Positions 1 to 12,043 are shown, counted from the first letter of the stretch. The stretch is DNA of 64,000 nucleotides from Adiantum capillus-veneris (GCA_014529385.2 CM043964.1:2837497-2901496); one strand, 5' to 3'. The notes: generated from the sequence alone by a model not told the origin. Numbers and translations: made by a program.

Positions 1-54
1 TTCTCTCAGTGCCATCATTGCTACGGGTATCTCTGTTTCATTAATTGATGATGT

Positions 55-595
55 ATGTCAGAGCGACCAAGAAGGGTATCTAGGGTCTATTACACAAGGG
101 CTCAAACCCAAGTAGGAAATATTGATCCCTTCCATTATGAAGATACAATAGAGGAAGAAGTAGAAGTGGATGTCTCTAAAGCGCAACCACGGAATCAGGT
201 AGGGGAGAGTTTAGGAGAATCAGCAGGAAGGTAGGCGGGCCAATTTTTCGGGGCTCTACTCTTGACAGCAGGATCTACAAGAAGTAGAAGAAGACTCCAC
301 TTTGACATACTATAGGTATCTACTAGGCAAAGACCTAGGAGAGTATCCAAGCCTCCCCCTATGGCTCAACTACCTCCTAATCCCAAGGTTAGAGGAAAGT
401 CAGGTGAATATGCATATTTTCATGTGGCTCAATTTGAGACCAAGTGGCAAGCTAGTGGACATCAGGCAGTATATGGTGATGATATAAAATTACAACAATT
501 TGTAGCAACACTGGAGGGTAAAGCAATGAGTTGGTTTAGCCAATATGAAATTGCACATTTTTCAACTTATGTTGCACTCAGAGTGGCATTATTAC
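55..595 (+). pseudogene. gag, 5' half, element A (decayed)
   Basis: An ATG at 55 opens a 59-codon frame (begins MSERPRRVSRVYYTRAQTQ) closed by TAG at 232. From 361 a frame carries a capsid-like stretch including AYFHVAQFETKW, a TLEGKAMSWF block and QYEIAHFSTY. This matches the Retrotrans_gag core, where a 'GKA.WF/WY' block precedes the helix leading to the central capsid. The frame breaks at about 595, where element B starts. The missing continuation (FMKEKT...DILKKIED...) lies at 6010 on the same strand. Capsid assembly is the family role; this copy cannot be functional. Confidence 0.65.
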
Positions 596-2162
596 TGACA
601 TAATAACTAATATCTAATTCTCCTAAATGATTTTCTCATGTTAAACACATCATTTAATATGGGGAAGTGCCAGGGGAGAAAAATCTAGAATATTGGTTAA
701 GCTAGCAGACCGGACACAGTAGGGATCCAAAGGGGGGTCCATCTACAAAAGAGCAATGTGCAACAATGGCCTTAAAATACCCTAAGGTTCAGCCCGTTAA
801 GACTTCCAAAATGCTAAGGCTCCAAAATTCAAAGGTTGTGTCCAAAGGTCAATCACCAGGAAAATTGGATGCTTAGTATGTGTGCCAAAAAGTCTTCAAA
901 GAGTCCTACTTAGGAGGGGGCGAGCCCTCGAAGTAGGGGATGAGAGAGAAACACACACACACACACACACACTCACAAGCTTCCTTTACACAAGGGGAAA
1001 TAGGGACACATGTCAGCTCCCTAGTCCAGATGCCCACAAGGTGTACTCAAATCCTATTGTATGGCCATGAAGGTGGACCAATGAGAATTAGGCTAGAGTA
1101 AATCTAGTTTAATTAATTTAAATCACTCAATAAAAGAACCAATAATAATTAAGATCTCTAGAAGACTATTGGATGGACAGTCTCCGAAGGGGTCCAATGA
1201 GCATTCAACAGCCCAATGGCTTGCCTGATTCCTATTAGCCAGGAGACAAAGGGGTCCAATGAGATTTTAGTTTGCCTAAATCTCTCACAAAAGGGGAAAG
1301 GGGGACATATGTCGGAAGGCTATCACTTATTCTCTTGAAATTCCATTGGCTAAGCCTGGAGAGGTCCAATAGGGTGTGAGCATGAGAAAATAGCAAGAGG
1401 GGTCGACCAAGAGAGAGAGAGGGGGCTGATTTTCTCAAGGCATTATTGCATACACACTCACACTAGTCCATGTGTGGAGTAAGAAGACTCTCTCTCTCCT
1501 TCTCAAGCTTTAATGGAAATCTTATCACCTACTCAAATCTTGTGAGAAGGGGGGCCTACACCAACCACTCTTGGCTTTGTGATGCAAATCCAACCAAGAG
1601 TCAAGCTTCAATGCATGCTCATGTCCTCTACCATGCTAATTACTAAGTAAGATATACTAATATGAGTGTTTATGTGAGGAGATGTACATCTTTCTCGTAA
1701 GACTACTCCTTCTTCCTCTCAATCTACTCTCACCCCGCTAGCTCTCACCATCTTCAAAGGTGTGTGAGGTCTTGGGTCTGAGACCATGAGGGAATTGATG
1801 TTGTGTTTAATAAGTGTTTTGCTTGGTGCTTTAAGTTTCCATCTTCATTGCACTAGCTAGTATTGAAGGAACACAAAGAATTGTATTGTAAAATGTCTCT
1901 CTTGATGGGAGAAACCATAATACAAAGCCTTTTGGAGGAGGGACCGGCTCCATGTAAATCCGGTCCTCAAATGTTGCCAATAGGTTAATTTCTCTCTCTT
2001 TTGAAGTATTGTTCATGCTATCTAACTAGGTGTTATACTTTTTGTTGGTCTCTCCACCAAGGCACTCTTGTTATTCTCATTAGGAATCTATTCTAATGAA
2101 AATCTCACTATGCTCATGCTATTTTCCGCTACACACAAGTTACTAGGCCATTAAATGCTACA
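596..2162 (+). repeat. 5' LTR of element B
   Basis: The right end is firm: ...GCTACA followed by one T and then the primer-binding site. Positions 1107-2162 are repeated with scattered differences at 4934-5998. The left end is uncertain because the second LTR lacks this part; TGACATAAT at 596 is my best guess, since the gag frame of A ends there. It holds a short (CA)n run at 952-971 and (GA)n at 1410-1422. Short ORFs inside are non-coding shadows. Confidence 0.65.
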
Positions 2163-2163
2163 T

Positions 2164-2175
2164 TGGTATCAGAGC
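2164..2175 (+). promoter_or_regulatory. Primer-binding site (initiator Met tRNA), element B
   Basis: TGGTATCAGAGC, one base after the LTR end, is the standard plant primer-binding site complementary to the 3' end of initiator methionine tRNA. Confidence 0.9.
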
Positions 2176-2580
2176 TTCAAGGTTTCTCTTTTATTGCTCA
2201 AGAAGGGAGGTCCTCAAGCTAGCTATAAATGGTTGGTACTATTACTTGAATTTGCATAAGTAGAATAGGAAATTTTCATCCTTGCAGTATGCTTGCGTTC
2301 GTGCAGATAATGGGGCATCACCATTGAGAGCTATGTTATTAATAGTGGAGTCCTACGGGGCTTGCCTATGGCTTAACCACTATTGAGCTATTATAAGCTT
2401 GACTGGAGCCGGTACTGTTTTGGTGTTGAAGGACGCTCTCTTCTATTCCTTGCAATTAATGGTATTTGAGCCACGGGTACAGTAGCTTGCATGATTTTTC
2501 TAAAGGGGTAAAGAGGAGTAGAAACTAGGGCTTGAAGTGCCAAAGTACACCTAAAACTTTTATACCTAAAAGTTGTTAGA

Positions 2581-4066
2581 ATGGCTAACAATAGTAAAGA
2601 GAGTGAAATTAATGTTGATAACTTTGATTTTGATAATGAGCAGGCTACTAATGATGCCCCTATTCTTGTTAACTACCTTGTTTCTAGGCTTGAACAATCC
2701 ATCCCTCCAAAGTGAAGTGCAACGGTAGCTTCATGCTTATGGGATTCTCCAAGCTCCCCACCATGATGAGAGAGTACCTAGGAAGCCTCCTTGTGAGACT
2801 CCCAAAAGAGGCCTCTCTCTGATTCGAGAAGAAGAAGAGGATCCATATGAAGGGCTCAAAAATTTTCTTCTTGATGATGCATCTCCTTCCCAAAGGAGAA
2901 TTCAAGAGCCCCCACCGAAGAAACAAGAAAAAAGTGAGTCTCCTGCCACCTCGATGGAGTTGGCTCCCCGAAGACGTCAGGCTAAATGCTCTCCATCGTC
3001 TCCAAAATGGAGAAGACCATCACACACTTCTCCACACCATAATTCAAAGAGGGATGACAAAAAGAAAGAGAAGAAAAAGGCAAGAAAGAGGTCACCCTCT
3101 TCTCCATCTTCTTCATCCTCCTCCTCTTATGAAGAAAGTGATGGTGCAGACAAAGAGAATCAAGGCAAGAAAAAGGCATGAAAGAGGTCACCCTCTTCTC
3201 CATCTTCCTCAAATTATTCATCTTCTGAAGAAAGTGACGTTGCAACTTTTGAACCATCAAAAAGAAGAGGCCATAGGAAATTTTATGCCGCATGGAAGAG
3301 GTCGTCCAAGCTGAAGAAGTTCAAAGAGGGAGGGAAGAGCATCTCTTTCCTTACCTACAATGGAACCTTTGGATCTACGGACAAAGTCTTGGTCTTTATC
3401 CCAACAATTTGATGCGGTGTTTGGATATGAGGGCTTCACAAAGTCCTGTAAGCTACGCCATGTAGCTATACACTTTCAAAAGTCTACCAGGAAATGGTGG
3501 TCTAGCCTATAGGCCAACGGTGAAGCTCCACTAACATGGGAAGCTTTAAGAGCTTCCATTATGAAGCAGTTTCTGGCTACCCATTCCAAAGACAAAGTAC
3601 TCACTAAATGGCGAATCTTGAAGCTCCCCCCCTACAAATCCATTCACAAATATGTAGACAAGTTTTGGGATTTACATCTCAAAGCCACTATCTTCAAAAA
3701 GATGGATTTTGGAGAGCAAAAACAACAATTTTGTGCAGGCTTAATTGAATAAATGGTGGAGTATGTTAATTCCCAAAGGCCATGTACCATATTAGCGGTG
3801 ATACACCATACTATGGTGGCTTCTCAAATCGATTTCCAAACAGGGGCTAAAAGAAATTCTAAGCCCACAAAAAACAAGGGTTCCAATAAGCCTAAGGGGA
3901 AGGACAATGTCCAAAAGTCTCCTAAGGGCAATTCCAACAAAGCTAAGGAGAAGGGAGTTTACAAAGGCAAAAACAAACTCTCTCCTGAAGAGCTTGAGCG
4001 TTATCGCAAGGATAACTGCTAGTTCAAGTGCGGCAAGCAAGGGCATGCGTACCGTGCTTGTCCCCA
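2581..4066 (+). pseudogene. gag with zinc knuckle, element B (decayed)
   Basis: An ATG at 2581 opens MANNSKESEINVDNFDFDN and reaches a TGA at 2713. Fragments continue in shifting frames. They include a basic, serine-rich stretch (2960-3250) with an internal near-duplication (KKARKRSPSSPSSS block), and a capsid-like segment at 3430-3750 (FQKSTRKWWSSL, then ASIMKQFLATHS and IHKYVDKFWDLHLKA). A lysine-rich linker leads to a zinc knuckle near 4016-4065 (KCGKQGHAYRACP) with an in-frame TAG in the motif. Several frameshifts and stops make it non-functional. The role is retrotransposon capsid/nucleocapsid. Confidence 0.75.
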
Positions 4067-4159
4067 AAAGAACACCCGTCATGAACCTCCTAGAGCTACC
4101 TTGGTCAAAATCTAAGAGGAGGAAACTCACCACAAAGGATCTCCTCTATGCCATGCTTG

Positions 4160-4938
4160 GGGAAATGTAAGGGAACATGATGCTTTTATTCTCTTTGACC
4201 CTGGCTCTACTCACAATTTCATATCCATAGAGTTGGCCACCAAGCTAGGTATCCAAGCCTATGAGATGGGTGATGTTCTACCCGCAGATGGTGCTTCAAG
4301 GGAAAGAAGCTTTAGTCACTCCCTTCATTGGGAAATTGAGGCTCCTCTTTGTGGACAAAGAGGACTTCTTTATCTCTCCTCTCAAGCATGAGGATGTAAT
4401 CCTAGGGACACCATGGTTTGACCACATGGCTGCCAATGTTAAATTCCCTGAAAGGAGAATCTACTTTAGGTTCAAGGAAAAATATTTGTACGTAGATGCT
4501 AAGAAAATGGGTAACACCATACCCATTGTACATACGCAAGCTTTTAACAAGTCAATAAAGATCTCTATTTTCGTGTACATGATTTTTGTTAAAGATTCTC
4601 AAAATGAATTTAATGCTTTAACAAAAGAAAATATAAACAATCACAAAGAATTAGAGTTACCCAATTTTCTCAAGGGATTTCAAGATGTCTTTATTGACGA
4701 CATCCCTTCTAAGCTACCTCCTAAACGAGGCAATGATGACCATGCAATTGAATGTCTTCCAGGAATTTCACCGCCTAACAAACCTCCTTATAGAGTTTCT
4801 CAAGCTCAACAAGAGGAGATTATGTGCCAAGTGCATGAGTTAGTTGAGAAGGGTATGATTAGGCCTAGCTCATCTCCATTTTGCTCACCTGTGCTGTTCG
4901 TGCAAAAGAAAGATGGCACATATCGTATGTGTGTTTAA
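4160..4938 (+). pseudogene. protease and truncated reverse transcriptase, element B
   Basis: An aspartic-protease-like motif, ILFDPGSTHNFIS, lies near 4177-4220 (proline where Ser or Thr is usual), followed one frame over by the frame from 4261 with VILGTPWFDHM, the downstream protease/flap landmark. The RT connection reads PPYRVSQAQQEEI, then KGMIRPSSSPFCSPVLF and QKKDGTYRMCV. It stops there, just before the conserved DYR.LN of RT, at a TAA made by the junction with LTR sequence. No YxDD catalytic motif survives. The pol order is typical of Ty3/gypsy. Confidence 0.8.
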
Positions 4939-5998
4939 TTAATTTAAAAACACTTAATAAAAGAACCAATAAGAATTAAGCTCTCTAGAAGACTATTGGA
5001 CAGTCTCCCAAGGGATCCAATGAGCATTCAACAGCCCAATCGCTTGCCTGATTCGTATTGGCTAGGAGACAAAGGGGTCCAATGAGAGTTTAGTTGCATA
5101 AATTAATTACCTAAAGCTCTCACAAAAGGTGAAAGGGGGACACATGTCAGAAGGCTATCACTTATGCTCTTGAAATTCCATTGGCTAAGCTTGGAGAGGT
5201 CCAATAGGGTGTGAGCATGAGCAAATAGCAAGACGGGTCGACCAAGAGAGAGAGGGGGCTGACTTTCTCAAGGCATTATTGCATACACACCCACACTAGT
5301 CCATATGTGGAGTAAGAAGACTCTCTCTCTCCTTCTCCAGCTTTAATGGAAAGCTTATCATCTACTCCAAGCTTGTGAGAAGGGAGGCCTACACCAAAAA
5401 CTCTTGGCTTTGTGATGCAAATCCAACCAAGAGACAAGCTTCAATGCATGCTCATCTCCTCTACCATGCTAATTACTAAGCTAAGATCTGTTAATATGAG
5501 TGATTATGTGAGGAGATGTACATATTTCTTGTAAGACTACTCCTTCTTCCTCTCAATCTACTCTCATACCCCACTAGCTCTCACCATCTTCGAAGGTGTG
5601 TGAGGTCTTGGGTCCGAGACCGTGAGGGAATTGATGTTGTGCTTAATAAGTTTTTTTCTTAGTTCTTGAAGTTTCCATCTTCATTGCACTAGCTAGTATT
5701 GAAGGAACACAAAGAAATGTATTGTAAAATGTCTCTATTGATGGGAGAAACCATAATACAAAGCCTTTTGGAGGGGGGACCGGCTCCATGTAAATCCGGT
5801 CCTCAAATGTTGTCAATAGCTTAATTTCTCTCTCTTTTGAAGTATTATTCATGCTATGTAACTAGGTGTTATACTTTTTGTTGCTCTCTCCACCGAAGCA
5901 CTCTTGTTATTCTCATTAGGAATCTATTCTAACAAAATGTTCATTATGTTGATGCTATTTTCCACTATGCACAAGTTACTAGGCCATTAAATGTTACA
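4934..5998 (+). repeat. Partial 3' LTR of element B
   Basis: Collinear with 1107-2162, ending ...GTTACA. It is followed at 5999-6010 by TTGGTATCGGAG, a diverged copy of the primer-binding site. A normal 3' LTR should be followed by host DNA, so this right border is anomalous. Confidence 0.75.
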
Positions 5999-6009
5999 TT
6001 GGTATCGGA

Positions 6010-6398
6010 GATTCATGAAAGAGAAAACTTTGATTGATATTCTAAAGAAAATTGAGGACAATAGACAGGGAAGGATGATGGTGGAAGATTATGCTCAGAA
6101 ATTCAGAATTTTGGTAGAGAGATTACAGGGTAATGAGAGACCCACATATGAGATATTAGCATGTTATTTTTTGAAATGTCTAAGAAAGGGATTGAAGAAT
6201 GCTATGGTCAGCATAGACATTGTAGGTGGCTTCAACAACTTGGTCACAATTGCAACAAGGGTTGAAAAAAGACTTGGTATGACCACGACAAAAACTATAA
6301 TCAAGCATAGCTCTGAATCAGATGTTGAGTGTGGAACTGAAGATAGTGATTTTGAGGTATCCTCTGATAGTGAGGCTGAAAGTAGCGAAGAAAAATAG
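6010..6398 (+). pseudogene. gag, 3' half, element A
   Basis: The frame reads RRFMKEKTLIDILKKIEDN, then VEDYAQKFRILVERLQG, ILACYFLKCLRKGLKNA and a final VEKRL helix, ending in an acidic serine-rich tail (SSESDVECGTEDSDFEVSSD). This is the second half of a Retrotrans_gag capsid domain and fits the fragment ending at 595. No zinc knuckle follows. The upstream ATG at 5991 lies in LTR/PBS sequence and is not a natural start. Confidence 0.65.
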
Positions 6399-7028
6399 AA
6401 GAAGAAGAAGCAAAGTGGTAAGAAGAAAAAGAATAAGATCTGCACGGAGAGAAGCAGAAGATCCAAAGGATCTATTGGAAAGAATGTATTAGGTTACTGA
6501 GGCATTGAAGCTGAATGAAGCTCAAGAAGAAGAAAGAAAAGCTAAAGATGCAGTGGAGCAGCAAAAACAAGTAGAAGCAGACAACTGCACAAGGAGAGAC
6601 CCAGTATGAACAAAGTGATATGTCTCCCCAACCATCATCACCTGCTATGGAACAACATGACCACCCCATGACAAGCCCACCACCATCACCAATAGTTAGA
6701 ACCACACAGGGAGAGCCCACTAAAGAAAAAGAGCCTAAACAGAAAGAGGCAACAGAATACGCTTAGCAGGTGGCAACTACTCTGGAGCAAGTCAAAGAAA
6801 AAGAACCATAGCCAAAAAGGGTAGAAGTCCTGCACCAGAGGAGTCAACAAAATCAGAGCAAACAAAGAAATAGGAAACAGAGGAAACCCCGTCTACCACC
6901 ACCCAACAAGAAACGACCGAGGCATCCATGAAGCCTTAAGAAGACAAAGCAAAAAAGGGCCAAGCACATCCTCAAGGGCAAGAACAAACCCAACCGCTAC
7001 CACAACCAGCCACCACAACCCCACCAAG
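6399..7028 (+). other. Low-complexity Lys/Glu/Gln/Pro-rich linker, element A
   Basis: After the gag tail all plus frames are interrupted, but they encode biased peptides: KKKK-rich, then KLNEAQEEERKAKDA, then proline-rich (MTSPPPSPIVRTTQGEP) and KEKEPKQKEA. It looks like a decayed disordered linker between gag and the coiled-coil frame. No known domain is visible. Confidence 0.4.
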
Positions 7029-8856
7029 AGAATCACAAGAGACTGTCGAAACTTCTAGGCATCTCACAAGAAATGAAGACTAGCAGAAAAACAATGAGGT
7101 AATTCTGCAAGTCAATGAATATGTAAAGCAGATGCACGATATGACCAAAAAACTCCGATCAACAGCACTTAGCCGCATCACAAAGGCTAAACAATTGGAG
7201 ATGGTGATCGACGCTCTCCAAGAAGAGTTAGAAGACAGATTGAATGTCATCACTGATCTACAAAAACAAGTCCAAGAATTGAAAGTTGAAGCGGAACAAC
7301 ACCAGCTAGCAAGAGACAAATAGAAAAAGGAAATGGAAGAGTTAGGTGAACTTCTCATGATGTTCACAGATGCCTGCAAAACCAAAGATGAACAGCTGAC
7401 AGAGGTTACTAACAAACTTTTAACTACAACTCTGTCAGTTCAAAAGATTCAAGTGTAGCTAGACGTAGCAAACGCCTCATTGCAATATTCAGAGTAGAGG
7501 ATCAATGATCAAGCAACCTTTTTGTGACAGATACAAGAAAATCCCGTAGCTGCCCCGATCAAAGGTACAGACGAAGTGTACAAAGCGCTAGATAAAAAGA
7601 ATAAAGATCTTGAGCTAGAGCTAAAGCTGGAGCAGTCACAACGTAGAGACTTGGCATTAATGCGGGTACAATGAGAAGAAGAGTTGCTCAAGGAAATAGC
7701 TAAGTTGAAAAGAGTCAACCAGCTACTGCGAGATGGATGGCAAGAGACGCAGGAAGAAGCAGGTACATCAGAGTAGCCACATATCAATATTCCCCCAGTC
7801 TCTTTCACTGAGATGGAAACAAAGCCAGTAGGGCTAGGTGGCGAAGAAGATTTCCAAGTATCATTATCAGAAGCTAATCAAGAGCCAATGGTCCAGCTGT
7901 CAAAAGCTGAGAAAGAGGCACTTGAGGAAAAGGTTACACAAGAGACAGATGAGCAGTGGAAAGCAGTGATGGATTGCGAGTTGAGAGTTCTTCACTTTGT
8001 CAATGTTACTCAACTCACTCCCAATCAAATCAATGCACAATGGTATCAACAATCACTGCCATATCCCATGATAAAGGTAGAGTTGCTCCAAGTCAAGGAA
8101 AGACTTTATAAAAACATGCAAGTAGAAGGTGCAGATGAAGTCCAATCGAAGTGGAGGAAGAAATGGCTGAAAAAGAATCCTAGGTACCTTATTCTGTTTA
8201 CAAGAGCACCTGCGGCACTTCAAAAGGATCCAACTTTTTGTCCTGTCCCAAGAGTAAGTACATGGCAAGCACATGAGGCAATCACAAAGAAGCGGCCTAC
8301 ATGACTAAATTATTTGAGATTGCCAGCTCCAAAAAAGGGATCACTGAGAGAAGACTACATGGTGAAAACCCTAACGGGCGCCATGTCATTCTTCAAAAGT
8401 CTACCTGATCTTTCATGTGCTATGCTTTGCAAAATTTGTCGAATGCTGCTCACCTACATTGAAGTTTTTCATGAGCTAGAGCAAGCAAGAGCCCCATGGA
8501 TGTCTTTCCTTGAGGGCAATAAGGATTTATGCTACGATCTTAGTGGTCAACTTTCCGAAGAAGTCCTCTATGGCTTCTACGCCCACCACTGCATGTTCTT
8601 ACCTTCTCATAATATGTTGGCATTTGAGGAAGCATTCTGCACAGGGTTTTCACTTGACGAACGAAGATTTTTGGATCAGTGATCAGCAACTTGACATCTA
8701 GATTTGTCGGCTACTCTGCAATTAAGCTTAAAAACAGTCACTATGCAATTTTTGCAGGTGCCAGACAAAGAGAGAAAGATCAGATATGAAAAGGCTCTAC
8801 ATGTACTCAAAGACCACCTGGCCAGCCGTCAACGCAAAGATTATTTCAGTCCATAA
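7029..8856 (+). pseudogene. Long coiled-coil protein of unknown function, element A (decayed)
   Basis: One plus frame runs to TAA at 8854-8856 with about a dozen premature stops. All the stops I read are TAG or TGA, one transition from CAG or CGA. The first third is heptad-like (VNEYVKQMHDMTKKL, MVIDALQEELEDRL, DLQKQVQELKVEAEQ), followed by an acidic linker. The second half is globular (QINAQWYQQSLPYP, SKWRKKWLKKNPRYL, LTGAMSFFKSLPDLS, EEVLYGFYAHHCMFL). The frame ends about 20 bp before the purine tract, so it belongs to the retroelement. I do not recognise a family. It has no RT, RNase H or integrase signature. Confidence 0.6.
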
Positions 8857-8875
8857 AGCTGTGTTAAGGGACGAC

Positions 8876-8894
8876 AGAGGCGGGGAGGGGGGAA
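8876..8894 (+). other. Polypurine tract, element A
   Basis: AGAGGCGGGGAGGGGGGAA lies immediately before TGTTAGC. It is the expected plus-strand primer site next to a 3' LTR. Confidence 0.75.
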
Positions 8895-9266
8895 TGTTAG
8901 CAGCAAGCTAACCCGGATACCATTTTTTGGAGCTCTCATTGTAAAAACACTTATTATTTTGATAAATCGAGAATATTGTAACTTCTATTTTATGGATAAA
9001 CTCTGTAATTGATGAGTCGGGGCTACAGGCTTCCAGATTGTATCAACCTGTCTTTACCCATCTTTAGTTAGAGCTCTCAGATTATTAGTTTTGACCACCA
9101 AAAACCTTGGCTAAGGTATAAAAGTCAATTTTTGTAAGTTATTTTTAAGTTTTGGATAATGAAATACACAACGTGAGCTAACAACACTCACTTCTCTCCT
9201 TCTTGCGCTTTCTACTCCCTCTCCGGTTGTCACATTGCAGTCGCATCTATTGCGTTGCAACCACAG
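8895..9266 (+). repeat. Probable 3' LTR of element A
   Basis: Starts TGTTAGC after a polypurine tract; the first bases form a small hairpin (GTTAGC/GCTAAC). A TATA-like GGTATAAAAG lies near 9115-9124. The end is not certain, since no second copy is in the window. CAACCACAG at 9258-9266 followed by GTAAGAG resembles a 5' splice donor just beyond or within the LTR end. Confidence 0.55.
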
Positions 9267-9771
9267 GTAAGAGCTCTATGCATTGACGTAAGCATTTCAT
9301 GGTATTTCGTAGCTTTTGGCGTCACCAACCCGCGGCCTAATTTCATCATAAGGAGGAATTTACACTTCAAAATCAGAAACTAAGTATAGGCGAGTTATTG
9401 GGGCATCATTGCTAAGCATTTAGATGCATTCTAGGTCGAAAACGACTAGGTCAAAAATCCACTGCTGTTAATAATCGCAATTTTTGCACTTGACCGAAAG
9501 TGGGATTTGAGACTATAAGCATGTGTGCTTAGGTCTTATAAACTTGTCCTAGAGGTTTCATTACATTTGGATGTCATCTGATGTTGTAACGGATGTGATT
9601 TGTTTGGCAATGAGCGATTGGATTTTGGTGATTTTAGTCACTTGAGTGTAGCTTGAGTTAGATGCGAGTTGTTTGTTGTTTTCCAAGAGATTGACAACCT
9701 CTTGTAGCCTCTATGCACTAGTCGAGTCAGCTTCATCCCATGGATTGACAATTTAATCATGGTTCTCGCTA

Positions 9772-10284
<513 letters not shown>

Positions 10285-10293
10285 TTATCAAGG

Positions 10294-10625
10294 ACAAGAT
10301 TTTGAGATCCTCTGATTACCCTTATGTCTGCTCTTTGTCATCGAGGACTTCTTTGTTCTTGAGTTATGTTGTGTTGTTGACCCAACGGTCAACACTTTGC
10401 TGTTGTTTTGGCTTCATCTGTTGCACTGCTTGTATCTTTGTCGAACCACAACAAGAACTATGATCCATTAGAGCGGACATCTATCATCGTAACCATTCAT
10501 CTTTTGAGATCCTCTAATTACTTTTATGTCTGCTCTTCTTCATTGGGGACTTCTTTGTTCTTGTGCAATCATGTTGTTAGTGTTGTTTGCTGCAGCTTTG
10601 TCATTGTAGGCCATTCTTTGACTCG
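10294..10625 (+). repeat. Imperfect direct repeat, about 200-bp period
   Basis: TTTTGAGATCCTCTGATTAC...GGACTTCTTTGTTCTTG near 10298-10364 recurs near 10501-10565 with a few changes. It is a partly decayed tandem duplication upstream (minus sense) of the helicase fragment. Confidence 0.65.
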
Positions 10626-12043
10626 CCATTAAGGAAAAGTATGCTATGATCTGAAATTGGTGCTCCAATTCATTTGTCAATTGATTTGAGTATCATTTCC
10701 TTATTGTTGATGTAGAAAGAATATGGACAAGAGGATGGTGATAGGTGTCCTTAGATTAGGGTCTAAAACCTGGATGACCAAAGGGAAGAAACCCGATGGA
10801 AAAAAATGCCTCTGGTATACGCTCTTATTGGATTTGAGCAGTTGAACGTGAAGTACATGTTCATGAAAGGTGAGTGCTTGGGTGAAACACGGAAAGAGTG
10901 CTTGATGCAAGTGCCAATTATGGGACACTCTATATGCATATGAGAAATTTGTCAACAAAAGCATGCAATGTGAAAGAAGGAGATGATGGATGTTTCGAGT
11001 GATAAATGTAGCACATGTGACATCAAAAGATGTCTCAATAGCTTCCACCTTTCCAAGAAGGGTTATCGATGTAGAAGTTTCTCCACTCGTATCTCACTGT
11101 GCTCAGTACGTGAGTGTCTTTTGCACCTTCTCCTTCACTTCACCAGACTTAAGTACTTAGACTTCGACTCTTTTGCTCACCTATACCAGCATGAGCGACA
11201 CAACTTAAATATGCTCAACTCTTCTAGATTGAGAAGTACCTAGAATAGCTAAGACGCTTAGACCATAGAGAATATTACGGGGACTAACACCTCACTCATT
11301 TTGTGGCTTAGCTACTCGACTCTGACTTGTATGACTTGTCGGTTGCATGTTGACACTGCTTTGTGACAAGTTCTTCGGCTGTTGTAGTGGCTGCTGAGAC
11401 ATACTTCATGAAGTTTCATCGTTTCCCTGTACCTTCTTCTCTTTGTAGTTCTTAGGCCTCTCGTCAGTCTTTTCTTCATGTGGATTATGGATTTATTTTT
11501 ATTTTTTCTTAATAATAAACAAAGAAAATCTTAAAACAACTAAACAAAAGAAAAATCATTCAAATAGAAATCTAAATGCTATGTACACTAGACACATGTC
11601 CCTAGGGGCTCATATATGGATTTTGTCCCCATACTCCTCTGTAACACTACTATAAGGGCATATACTCTAAATTTTTTCAAAACATTATCACAATAAAACG
11701 CAAAAATTGAATGCATCTCACAAAACATTGCCCTCTAATAGTCATAATGTTAAGTCCGCATTCAGAATTCCTCCCCCCTTCCTATTTGGAGTCATCCTTT
11801 ACGACAGGGTATCGCAAAGGGTATGTGTTGTGCTTGGGCAATTAAAAGTTGTGCCTAGGTAGGCCTTGTAATGTAGCCCTATTATGCATACACAGTCAAT
11901 TCATGGAAAAGATTTATGTTGTGCAAGATGTGGGTATAAGCAATTTTCTTATTGGCATTTGTTGGCAAGGCTTCCTATTCTAAGCAATGTAATGGTCTTT
12001 GAAGCTCTTGTATCGTTGCTTGATTGAAGAGACTTTCTCTGTT

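Larger units (their letters stand above)
596..5998 (+). mobile_element. Element B: truncated Ty3/gypsy LTR retrotransposon nested in A
   Basis: It has an LTR (about 596-2162), an initiator-Met primer site (2164-2175), decayed gag, protease and the start of RT on plus, then an abrupt switch into LTR sequence at about 4934, matching position 1107 onward of the first LTR. The rest of RT, RNase H, integrase, polypurine tract and the first roughly 500 bp of the 3' LTR are missing. The junction has a shared TTTAATTAATTTA stretch, as expected from microhomology-mediated deletion. It separates two halves of the gag of element A. Confidence 0.75.
1..9266 (+). mobile_element. Element A: gag + coiled-coil LTR retroelement (5' end outside window)
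   Basis: Composite of a split gag (55-595 and 6010-6398), a low-complexity linker, a long decayed coiled-coil frame (7029-8856), a purine tract and an LTR-like end starting TGTTAGC at 8895. The middle (about 596-5998) is the nested element B. No protease, RT, RNase H or integrase is visible, so it looks non-autonomous. That assumes the pieces belong together, which rests on order, strand, complementary gag halves and the purine tract right after the last frame. The 5' LTR lies outside the window and only one LTR copy is visible, so the right end is approximate. Confidence 0.55.

Noticed and set aside
2847-3314. 155-codon Lys/His/Leu-rich ORF as a separate gene.
   Set aside because: It is an out-of-frame reading of the Ser/Lys-rich gag linker of element B; the SSPSSPSS frame next to it fits gag better.
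10701-11243. Overlapping ORFs on both strands with Cys/His as a zinc-finger gene.
   Set aside because: No ordered Cys/His pattern, frames broken, neither strand resembles a known protein.
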